DNA from: an uncultured Lentisphaeraceae bacterium
GTDB taxonomy: Bacteria > Verrucomicrobiota > Kiritimatiellia > RFP12 > DVOR01
Assembly: GCA_937892925.1 (NCBI GenBank)
Contig: CALBHX010000066.1
Span: 1 to 49,137 of the forward strand
Direction of reading: 5' to 3'
DNA length: 49,137 bases
Below the pieces are notes generated by a model. It saw only the letters and a program-made list of their open reading frames with translations, searched no databases and was not told the DNA's origin. How positions within the stretch are numbered: position 1 is the stretch's first letter; each line of letters begins with the position of its first letter. Below are positions 25,629 to 32,076 of this stretch, piece by piece. The position numbers and the translations under genes are program-made.

Positions 25629-26021
25629 ATGCCTACAATCAATCAGCTGGTGCGTAAGGGTCGCACCCCGCAGCGCAAGAAAAGCAAATCGCCTGCGCTC
25701 GTTGCTTGCCCCCAGCGTCGTGGTGTCTGCACCGTTGTGAAAACGCAGACGCCGAAGAAGCCAAACTCCGCATTGCGTAAGGTCGCCCGTGTGCGCCTGA
25801 CTTCCGGGTATGAAGTAACGGCTTATATCCCCGGCGAAGGGCACAACTTGCAGGAGCACTCTGTAGTGCTCATTCGAGGCGGACGCGTGAAGGACCTCCC
25901 CGGCGTGCGGTATCACATCATCCGCGGTTGCCTCGACAGCCTTGGCGTCAATGGGCGCGGTCGTTCGCGTTCTAAGTACGGCGTCAAGAAAGATGCGGCA
26001 GCCAACGCTAAGAAGAAATAA
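25629..26021 (+). CDS. rpsL: 30S ribosomal protein S12
   Basis: Decoding-centre protein of the small subunit. It starts MPTINQLVRKGR and keeps TPKKPNSALRKVARVRLTSG and GGRVKDLPGVRYHI, the two loops where streptomycin-resistance changes usually occur; both Lys positions (KKPN and RVKD) look wild-type. Length 130 aa. AAGGA precedes the ATG. It pairs with rpsG 14 bases downstream. Confidence 0.97.
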   Translation: MPTINQLVRKGRTPQRKKSKSPALVACPQRRGVCTVVKTQTPKKPNSALRKVARVRLTSGYEVTAYIPGEGHNLQEHSVVLIRGGRVKDLPGVRYHIIRGCLDSLGVNGRGRSRSKYGVKKDAAANAKKK

Positions 26022-26035
26022 GGAGGGATTGAATC

Positions 26036-26503
26036 ATGAGACGCCGTCAAGCGATTAAGCGCGTGCATATGACCGATCCTCGCTTCAATAGCGAATTGGT
26101 TGCCAAGGTTGTCCGTACGCTCATGAAGTCTGGTAAGAAGACGACTGCTGAGCGTATCGTCTATGGAGCGATTGATGAACTTGCCAAGGAAACAGGCAAG
26201 GATCCGCTCGAAGTGATGGATGCCGCTATCAACAATATGAAGCCGAAAGTGGAAGTGAAGTCCCGCCGTATTGGTGGCGCCACCTATCCTGTTCCGGTTG
26301 AAATTCGCCCTGGCCGTCAGCTCGCGTTGGCGCTCCGTTGGATGGCGCAGTATGCTTCTGCCCGTCGTGGCGTTCCGATGCCGCGTGCTGTGGCACTTGA
26401 GTTGATTGATGCCTATAACAATACTGGCAACGTCCTCAAAAAGCGCGATGATACTCACAAAATGGCTCAGGCCAATCGAGCGTTTGCACACTACGCGTTC
26501 TAA
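26036..26503 (+). CDS. rpsG: 30S ribosomal protein S7
   Basis: Small-subunit head assembly protein. It starts MRRRQAIKRVHMTDPRFNS and keeps the LMKSGKKTTAERIVYGA and RRIGGATYPVPVEIRP blocks. Length 155 aa. AAGGAGG lies upstream of the ATG. fusA and tuf, which usually follow rpsG in the str operon, are absent: the gene is followed at once by a strong terminator, so the operon is split here. Confidence 0.97.
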   Translation: MRRRQAIKRVHMTDPRFNSELVAKVVRTLMKSGKKTTAERIVYGAIDELAKETGKDPLEVMDAAINNMKPKVEVKSRRIGGATYPVPVEIRPGRQLALALRWMAQYASARRGVPMPRAVALELIDAYNNTGNVLKKRDDTHKMAQANRAFAHYAF

Positions 26504-26528
26504 GCCTGTATCCGGAGAAATTTCGGGA

Positions 26529-26569
26529 AAAGTAAAAAGAACCTGCGGATCGCAGGTTCTTTTTACTTT
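26529..26569. terminator. Strong Rho-independent terminator after rpsG
   Basis: A perfect 19-bp inverted repeat (26529-26547 and 26551-26569) with a GAT loop; its GC core is GAACCTGCG/CGCAGGTTC, flanked by A-rich and T-rich arms. It would work in both directions, and it ends the S12-S7 transcript. Confidence 0.9.
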
Positions 26570-27103
26570 ACAAAAGCCTTGGATTCTTGGCGCGTGATTA
26601 GTGATTGGAAGTGTAGGAAGTTCGGTTCATTAAGGAGGCTTTTGTGATTATCGGCTCATAATAACACGCGTGAGCCGTCTCCTGATCACACAAGAAACGT
26701 GCCGGTGGATGCGGCAGTTGTGGGCCGATGAGGGGATAAGCATGTGCTGTACAGACGTGAGATATATGAGTAAGAGGAGCCTAAGTTATTCTTTGTAAAT
26801 GAGAGTAAATAGGAGGGTGTTGATTGTTAGCGTTATGCTGTAATTAGGTATTTTTCGCTCTACCAAATGACTTTTTATGGCAAAAGTCATTTGGGCGTAG
26901 AAATGAAACAAACAAAACCTTGTATAGAAGTCTGGTTGAGTTTGAGGCTGCAATAGACGCTTGAAAATCTCGACAACCGCTGTAAGTTTGGTGTAGGGTT
27001 AGAACTTGAGAATTGCGAAGAAGGAAGAAGGGGAAACAACCCAGTGATAGGTCTTCAGCGCATGTCTTGGCAAGTATTGGGAAACAAATCAACATGTTGT
27101 GAG
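26570..27103. other. Gene-free stretch between rpsG and tRNA-Arg
   Basis: About 530 bases with no gene I can support. It contains a perfect palindromic repeat (26863-26894) and an 83-residue minus-strand open frame (26844-27095) of atypical composition; neither strand matches a family I recognise. Confidence 0.55.
26863..26894. repeat. Perfect 13-bp inverted repeat
   Basis: CCAAATGACTTTT (26863-26875) and AAAAGTCATTTGG (26882-26894) with loop TATGGC. It has no T-run after it in either direction and low GC, so it is not a standard terminator; it could be an operator or the end of a lost element. Confidence 0.55.
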
Positions 27104-27179
27104 TGGTCGCCCTGACAGGAATCGAACCTGCGACACGCGGTTTAGGAAACCGCTGCTCTGTCCTCTGAGCTACAGGGCG
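27104..27179 (-). tRNA. tRNA-Arg (anticodon CCT)
   Basis: The minus strand folds as a complete cloverleaf: acceptor CGCCCTG/CAGGGCG (7 bp, perfect), D-arm GCTC...GAGC, anticodon stem GCGGT/ACCGC with loop TTCCTAA (anticodon CCT, reading AGG), T-arm GCAGG-TTCGATT-CCTGT, discriminator A, and an encoded CCA (27104-27106). 76 bases including CCA. An extended -10 promoter lies about 60 bases upstream. Confidence 0.96.
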
Positions 27180-27599
27180 GAAGGAGAGCCCCTCCAGTGA
27201 GTATTGGAGAAAGAGCCCTCGATTAAAGAACGCATATTATAACATAAGCGGTCAAAGGATGCATGTGAACTTGTGAACGTTCAGGTTGGTTCGTAACGAT
27301 TGTTCAGGCTGTTGTTTAAGCGATTGTTTATGTCTGGTAAGGAGTGGGGTAATAGAGCCTAGCGATGACGAGTAGGCGTTGGGCTGGAAGATGGGATATC
27401 TTGTAGAGGTTAACGTTTTCAGCGTATTTGCCAGAAGATGTGTGTCGATTGCGTTGCGTGAACTCGGGGGTTAGGGAGGGGAACCTTGTTGCTTCTTGCG
27501 GCGTTTAATGGATTTGTCGCTGACGGAGGTAGGATTAGGGTGGTATTTCCTTCTGTGCTTTGCTAAAATAAAATCAAATCGGTAAGGAGTTGAAGCGTT
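27180..27599. other. Gene-free stretch between tRNA-Arg and kdsA
   Basis: About 420 bases. The left part carries the tRNA promoter (minus strand). The right part, before kdsA, has TGC-TAAAAT (extended -10, near 27563-27571), with TAAGGAG before the kdsA ATG. No gene was seen. Confidence 0.5.
27236..27244 (-). promoter_or_regulatory. Extended -10 promoter of tRNA-Arg
   Basis: Minus strand TGT-TATAAT, a perfect extended -10 (hexamer 27236-27241), 57 bases before the tRNA 5' end. No consensus -35 at 17 bases. Confidence 0.55.
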
Positions 27600-28430
27600 A
27601 TGGCGGATTGCAGAATTGTCAAGGTTACAGATCGCGTGCTTTTTGGAGCCGGCGGGCTGACGTTGATGGCCGGGCCATGTGTGATCGAGAGCCATGACGC
27701 GTGCTTGGAGTTGGCTGAAGCGTTGGTGAAACTTACGGCTCGGCTTGGTATTCCCTATATATTCAAGGCATCATTTGACAAGGCTAATCGCACGAGTTTG
27801 TCTGCCTATCGCGGCCCTGGTCTGGAGAAGGGGCTGGAAACTCTGGCAGAGGTGAAGGCGCGCTTTGGTGTGCCGGTTGTGACGGATGTTCATGAACCGT
27901 GGCAATGTGCTCCAGTGGCAGAGGTGTGCGAGGTGCTGCAGATTCCGGCATTTCTGTGCAGGCAGACAGATCTTGTGGTGGAAGCAGCCAAGACCGGGCG
28001 CGTGGTGAATATTAAAAAGGGGCAGTTTTTGGCTCCGGAAGACATGGTGAATGTTGTGCGCAAGGTGGAATCGGAGGGGAACACGCGAATTGTGCTCACG
28101 GAGCGAGGAGCCAGTTTTGGTTATCATAACTTGGTGGCGGATATGCGCTCTCTTTTGGTCATGCGGGAGCTTGGTTATCCGGTGGTCTTTGATGCCACGC
28201 ACAGCGTACAGCGCCCCGGGGGGCTCGGTTCGGGTTCTGGAGGGGATGGCCGTTGGGCGCCAGCTCTGGCGCGTGCGGCGGTGGCCACGGGGGTGGACGG
28301 GCTGTTTATGGAAACGCATTTCAATCCTCCGGAAGCGCTTTCGGATGCGGCTAATGCCATTGCCTTCAGTGCATTGGAAGATTTGCTGACACGGCTGCTT
28401 CGGATTGACGCGATTGTAAAGGAAAAATGA
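27600..28430 (+). CDS. kdsA: 3-deoxy-8-phosphooctulonate synthase
   Basis: Condenses PEP with arabinose 5-phosphate to Kdo-8-phosphate for LPS inner core synthesis. Blocks: LMAGPCVIESHD, IFKASFDKANRTS, PVVTDVHEP, IPAFLCRQTDLVVEAAKTG, NIKKGQF, TERGASFGYHNLV, VVFDATHSVQRPGG and MAxH-like METHFNP. Length 276 aa is typical. AAGGAG precedes the ATG. Its stop overlaps the next ATG (ATGA), starting the LPS-export run. Confidence 0.95.
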   Translation: MADCRIVKVTDRVLFGAGGLTLMAGPCVIESHDACLELAEALVKLTARLGIPYIFKASFDKANRTSLSAYRGPGLEKGLETLAEVKARFGVPVVTDVHEPWQCAPVAEVCEVLQIPAFLCRQTDLVVEAAKTGRVVNIKKGQFLAPEDMVNVVRKVESEGNTRIVLTERGASFGYHNLVADMRSLLVMRELGYPVVFDATHSVQRPGGLGSGSGGDGRWAPALARAAVATGVDGLFMETHFNPPEALSDAANAIAFSALEDLLTRLLRIDAIVKEK

Positions 28431-28996
28431 AGCGTGTGGCGGCCATGGTTGCGGTTGCGGGGGTGAGCTTTTTGAGGCTTGCTGTGGCGGAAGCGTTGCC
28501 AATAGATGGTGAAGCGGAGTCTCGTTTAACGGCTGAACGGTTGGCGGCATACGCCGAGCCTGGGGCTCCTGCGCGGTATCGAGAGCTGATCACCCGAATC
28601 AAAGCTTCCCCGGCGGAGCTCGGTGCGCCGGCGAAAAATCTTCGCCTGCCGGTGCGCAGCTGGCCAGATGGGCGGGCGCAGACGGTGGTATTTGCGAAGG
28701 AGGCTTGGATTTCTTCTGATATGCAACAGGTGCGTGGTCGGGGGGTGCGGGTAGAGCAGTTTCATGAAGATGGTTCGCCGGAAGCGGTTTTGGAGGCAGC
28801 AGAAGTGATGGTTGATCGAAAGTCTTTATTGGCGGTGGCGAAAGGACGGGTCGCTGGGACTTTCGGGACAGATCATTTTTCAGGGATAGGGGCATTGGTG
28901 GATTTGGATGCGCGGTATGTGCAGGTGTTGCGGCGGGCGAAGATTGTAACGCAGCGTATGCGTGAGGCGAATTTTGCCGGACGTGGTCTTTTTTGA
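28427..28996 (+). CDS. lptC: LptC-like LPS export protein
   Basis: Probable inner-membrane-anchored periplasmic LptC. The N-terminal hydrophobic helix is AAMVAVAGVSFLRLAVA. The later part (SWPDGRAQTVVFAKEAWIS; VMVDRKSLLAVAKGRVAGTF; DLDARYVQVLRRAKIVTQR) has the repeating beta-strand pattern of the LptC/LptA jelly-roll family, and its neighbours support it. Sequence likeness alone is weak. Length 189 aa, near the usual 190. ATGA overlap with kdsA. An OstA-like protein of other role is the alternative. Confidence 0.6.
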   Translation: MKRVAAMVAVAGVSFLRLAVAEALPIDGEAESRLTAERLAAYAEPGAPARYRELITRIKASPAELGAPAKNLRLPVRSWPDGRAQTVVFAKEAWISSDMQQVRGRGVRVEQFHEDGSPEAVLEAAEVMVDRKSLLAVAKGRVAGTFGTDHFSGIGALVDLDARYVQVLRRAKIVTQRMREANFAGRGLF

Positions 28997-29011
28997 AGAA
29001 GGGACGAGATA

Positions 29012-29566
29012 ATGCGGAAGATATTGTTCGGTTTGATGGGCATGCTGTTGCCATGGTACGCGTCGGCTGCGGTCGATGATGACGGTATGGCGGCGGCACG
29101 TGCAGCGCTGGAGGGGGCAGCTCAGCCTGTGCCCCAACAGATGGCGCTTCGAGATACCAGAATTACAGCACGGCGGATGGAGTATAACTACAAAGAAGCG
29201 GTTGCCATTATGTCGGATGATGTGGTGGTGGATGATGCGCGGTTTCGCCTGACGGCAGATCGGTTATTTGTTTTTTTTGACGGCACGAACAGTCTTAGCC
29301 AGCTGGTCGTGATGGGGCATGTGGCTGTTTCGAATGAAAATCGTCGGGCTTCCTGTGAAAAGGCTGTGTACACGAAAGTGGATGGTCGGTTGGTGATGGT
29401 GGGACAAGCGGTGCTCAAAAATATTTCATCGGACGGTAAGGTAAGCCAGGTGGCGGGGGATAAGATTACGATTTGGACGAATGATCAGCGGATGGAGGTT
29501 TATCCGCGCCCGACGTTAAGCTTCCCAGCTGGTGCAACGGATGGTTTGAAGGACATGATGAAATGA
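29012..29566 (+). CDS. lptA: LptA/OstA-like periplasmic LPS transport protein
   Basis: Probable periplasmic bridge protein for LPS transport. A signal peptide (MRKILFGLMGMLLPWYASAA) is followed by OstA-type strands: TRITARRMEYNYKEAVAIMSDDVVVDD, RLTADRLFVFFDG, VVMGHVAVSNENRRASCEKAVY and KITIWTNDQRMEVYPRPTL. These fit the LptA jelly-roll repeat. Length 184 aa. It is 15 bases after lptC and its stop overlaps the lptB ATG (ATGA), so assignment by context is good. Confidence 0.75.
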   Translation: MRKILFGLMGMLLPWYASAAVDDDGMAAARAALEGAAQPVPQQMALRDTRITARRMEYNYKEAVAIMSDDVVVDDARFRLTADRLFVFFDGTNSLSQLVVMGHVAVSNENRRASCEKAVYTKVDGRLVMVGQAVLKNISSDGKVSQVAGDKITIWTNDQRMEVYPRPTLSFPAGATDGLKDMMK

Positions 29567-30306
29567 GTGCGGCAGGTCTGTCAGAACCGGATTTGGAGGC
29601 TATCGGGCTGCGTAAGGTATATGGTACGCGGACGGTGGTTGATGGGGTCTCACTCTGTGCGCGGTGTGGGGAATGTGTGGGGTTACTGGGGCCAAATGGC
29701 GCCGGAAAAACAACAACGTTTTATATGCTCGTGGGGTTGGTTCGCCCGGATGGCGGGGTGGTCAAATTTCGTGGGCAAGAGATTACACGGTTGCCGGTTT
29801 ACAAACGGGCGCGGATAGGCTTGGGGTATTTGGCGCAGGAGGCGAGTATCTTTCGTAAGTTAAGTGTAGAGGAAAATGTGCTGGCTATATTGGAGACGCT
29901 TCACCTGACGCGTGTGGAGCGAATGGCGCGTTTGGACGAGCTGCTCTCTTCACTGGGGTTGACGAAGGTGGCGAAACAGCCCGCATATACGCTTTCTGGA
30001 GGTGAACGGCGGAAGCTTGAAATCGCACGGGCATTGGTGCGTAGACCGGCCATTTTAATGTTGGATGAGCCGTTTGCCGGTGTGGATCCGTTGGCAGTGG
30101 ATGATATTCAGCAAATTGTCCGCGGACTAAAGGCGCAGGGGTTGGGTGTGATTATTACGGATCATAATGTGCGTGAAACGCTGCATATTGTGGATCGGGC
30201 GTATATTGTGTTTGAAGGGCGGATATTGTGCGAGGGCACGAGCCAGGAATTGATCGAGAATCCGCAGGCGAGACATTCTTATCTCGGAGAAAACTTCCGC
30301 ATGTAG
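29563..30306 (+). CDS. lptB: LPS export ABC transporter ATP-binding protein LptB
   Basis: ATPase of the LptB2FG(C) complex that extracts LPS from the inner membrane. Walker A GPNGAGKTT (about residue 43), Q-loop region LGYLAQEASIFRKLSVEENV, signature LSGGERRK, Walker B ILMLDEPFAGVDP, and H-loop ITDHNVRETL are all standard for LptB. Length 247 aa. lptF and lptG are not in the window. It ends 47 bases before hpf. Confidence 0.94.
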   Translation: MSAAGLSEPDLEAIGLRKVYGTRTVVDGVSLCARCGECVGLLGPNGAGKTTTFYMLVGLVRPDGGVVKFRGQEITRLPVYKRARIGLGYLAQEASIFRKLSVEENVLAILETLHLTRVERMARLDELLSSLGLTKVAKQPAYTLSGGERRKLEIARALVRRPAILMLDEPFAGVDPLAVDDIQQIVRGLKAQGLGVIITDHNVRETLHIVDRAYIVFEGRILCEGTSQELIENPQARHSYLGENFRM

Positions 30307-30353
30307 GCGGGTTCTTCGGGAAGACAACCACCCACAAGAAAGGTAGGTACGAC

Positions 30354-30683
30354 ATGACAGTAGAAATCAATGCACGTCATAAGGATATTTCTGAAGGCTT
30401 TCGCGAGTATGCCAAACAGCGCGCGGAAAAGATAGGCGAGGCGTTTCCTATGGTGGAATCGGTTCGAGTGGTAATGGATTTTCAAAACAAACTTTGTGCA
30501 GCGGAAGTGATTGCGCAGCGCAAGGATGAAAAGTTTGTTGGTTCGGCCAGTACCGATACGTCCATGCGAGCCGCGGTAGATATGGCAGCGGCCAAGGTGG
30601 AAACGCAGATTCGTAAGAAGCGCGCTAAGGCTTATATCGAGCCCGCCCGTAAGGCGGCGCAGGCTGCCGAAGCCTCTAAATAA
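30354..30683 (+). CDS. hpf: Ribosome hibernation-promoting factor, short form
   Basis: Binds the 30S decoding region of idle ribosomes. The start MTVEINARHKDISEGFREYAKQRAEKI and the VRVVMDF and AAVDMAAAKVETQIRKKRAK blocks are typical. Length 109 aa is the short HPF form without the C-terminal dimerisation domain of long HPF. AAAGGTAGG lies upstream of the ATG at 30354; the longer frame from 30228 overlaps lptB and is rejected. Here hpf directly follows lptB, where proteobacteria have rpoN between them. Confidence 0.9.
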   Translation: MTVEINARHKDISEGFREYAKQRAEKIGEAFPMVESVRVVMDFQNKLCAAEVIAQRKDEKFVGSASTDTSMRAAVDMAAAKVETQIRKKRAKAYIEPARKAAQAAEASK

Positions 30684-30685
30684 CG

Positions 30686-30727
30686 TATAATATCGGGTTT
30701 TCGGCACGTGATGTGTGCCGAAAACCC
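30686..30727 (+). promoter_or_regulatory. TATAAT box and perfect hairpin just before hprK
   Basis: TATAAT (30686-30691) lies 3 bases after the hpf stop, and a perfect 13-bp inverted repeat follows: GGGTTTTCGGCAC (30695-30707) and GTGCCGAAAACCC (30715-30727), 7-base loop. The hairpin ends 8 bases before the hprK ATG. No T-run follows. It may be a terminator of hpf, an RNA-stability element or a translational control of hprK. Confidence 0.7.
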
Positions 30728-30735
30728 ATGTTGTG

Positions 30736-31725
30736 ATGAATGTAAACGGTTCGCTAATCATTAACCCAATTCCCGTGCCACAACCCACGGTTGGGGCGTT
30801 TTTTCAGGCGGCATTTGAGCGGCTTGGGTTAGAGTTGCTGGCTGGACGCTCCGGTTTGTCGCGGGCGATCCTGGAACCCGTGCTTTCTCGTCCGGGGTTG
30901 GCGTTGACTGGTTTTTATGAACACTTTGCCTGGCGGCGCCCTCAGGTTTTAGGTCGAGCAGAGGCGGCGTATCTGAAGACACTGGATGAGGCGGAGCGTT
31001 TGGCGCGTTGGGAGGCGTTGCTTTCTCGGGATATTCCGTTTGTTTTACTTTGTCGGGCTGGGGAAATTCCGATTGGGGGCGCGTTGTTGGCGCTATCGGA
31101 TCGTTTGGGGATTCCGGTGTTGGCGACACAACTTTCATCGTTGGAGGTGTTTCGCCGGGGTGGGCTTTATCTGCATGAATTGACAGCTCCACGGGCTTCA
31201 GTTGTGGGAACATTGGTGGATGTGGCGGGTGTTGGGGTCTTGCTGGCTGGGCCTCCTGGGATTGGAAAGAGCGAGACTGCGTTGGGGTTGATGCGGCATG
31301 GACATGCGTTGATTGCCGATGATGTGACATTGGTGTCGCTGGATGCACATGGTGATTTATATGGAAAGGCAAAGGAGCGTTTTCGCGGGTTTATGGAGAT
31401 CCGCGGGTTAGGGTTGTTGCCGATGGAGCAGCTTTTCGGAATTGCCGCGGTAAAGGAGTCGTGCAGACTGGATTTTATTCTTTCGCTGCGCCGGTGTGAT
31501 ACGGAAGAGGATATTGATCGGATTGGCTCGGAGGTGAAGACCTGTGAGATTTTGGGGAAATCTGTTCAATGGATGACGATTCCGGTTGCGGCGGGGCGTG
31601 ACTTTGTGAATGTGGTTGAGACGGCGGCGGCCACATACAAGTTGAGGCAGTCAGGGGCAGATCCTGCGGGATTGCTCGATGCTCAGATGATGACACATTT
31701 TATTACTATGGGAGCAAAAGCATGA
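30736..31725 (+). CDS. hprK: HPr kinase/phosphorylase
   Basis: Bifunctional enzyme that phosphorylates HPr on its regulatory Ser and removes the phosphate. P-loop GPPGIGKS (residues 172-179) followed by ETALGLMRHGHALIADD, then EIRGLGLLPMEQLFG, the HprK signature. An N-terminal domain (residues 1-130) resembles the MurF-like domain of HprK. Length 329 aa from ATG 30736. GTG starts at 30715 and 30733 are in frame, but 30715 lies within a hairpin arm; no Shine-Dalgarno is clear for any. Its stop overlaps the ptsH ATG as ATGA. Confidence 0.93.
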   Translation: MNVNGSLIINPIPVPQPTVGAFFQAAFERLGLELLAGRSGLSRAILEPVLSRPGLALTGFYEHFAWRRPQVLGRAEAAYLKTLDEAERLARWEALLSRDIPFVLLCRAGEIPIGGALLALSDRLGIPVLATQLSSLEVFRRGGLYLHELTAPRASVVGTLVDVAGVGVLLAGPPGIGKSETALGLMRHGHALIADDVTLVSLDAHGDLYGKAKERFRGFMEIRGLGLLPMEQLFGIAAVKESCRLDFILSLRRCDTEEDIDRIGSEVKTCEILGKSVQWMTIPVAAGRDFVNVVETAAATYKLRQSGADPAGLLDAQMMTHFITMGAKA

Positions 31726-32000
31726 GTGAAGCGACGGTTCGTGTTACGTTAAAGAACAAGTATGGAATGCATGTCCGCCCCGCAGGTCTTTTTGCTAAGA
31801 CGGCTGCGCGTTATCGTGCGGATGTGACGGTTGAGAAAGATGGTGTAGTGGTTCCAGGGAAAAGCATCATGGCGCTGATGACGCTGGAGGCTGTTAATGG
31901 CACAACCCTGACCATCCATGCAACCGGGGAGGAGGCTCAAAAGGTGGTAGATGAACTTGAGGCTTTGGTTGAGCGCAAGTTTGATTTGCCGGATGAGTAG
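31722..32000 (+). CDS. ptsH: Phosphocarrier protein HPr
   Basis: Small PTS phosphocarrier. The catalytic His is H17 in GMHVRPAG, and the HprK target Ser is S48 in GKSIMALMTLEA, so both phosphorylation sites are kept. Length 92 aa. The ATGA overlap with hprK shows direct coupling of kinase and substrate. As no EIIA/B/C genes are in the window, it could be a regulatory carrier rather than part of sugar uptake. Confidence 0.95.
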   Translation: MSEATVRVTLKNKYGMHVRPAGLFAKTAARYRADVTVEKDGVVVPGKSIMALMTLEAVNGTTLTIHATGEEAQKVVDELEALVERKFDLPDE

Positions 32001-32076
32001 TCGAACGGAAAGATTGCCGATGTGAACAGGAAGCGGTTGCATCGGTTGAAACTTATAGGTGGTCAGGAGGTTCGGA

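Noticed and set aside
26844..27095. 83-residue minus-strand open frame, and a plus-strand reading with in-frame stops that looked transposase-like
   Set aside because: No recognisable family motif on either strand; composition is atypical and stops break the plus reading. Reported only as gene-free DNA.
30715..30735. GTG codons as hprK starts
   Set aside because: The GTG at 30715 lies in the right arm of the perfect hairpin; the ATG at 30736 is simpler, though no start has a clear ribosome site.
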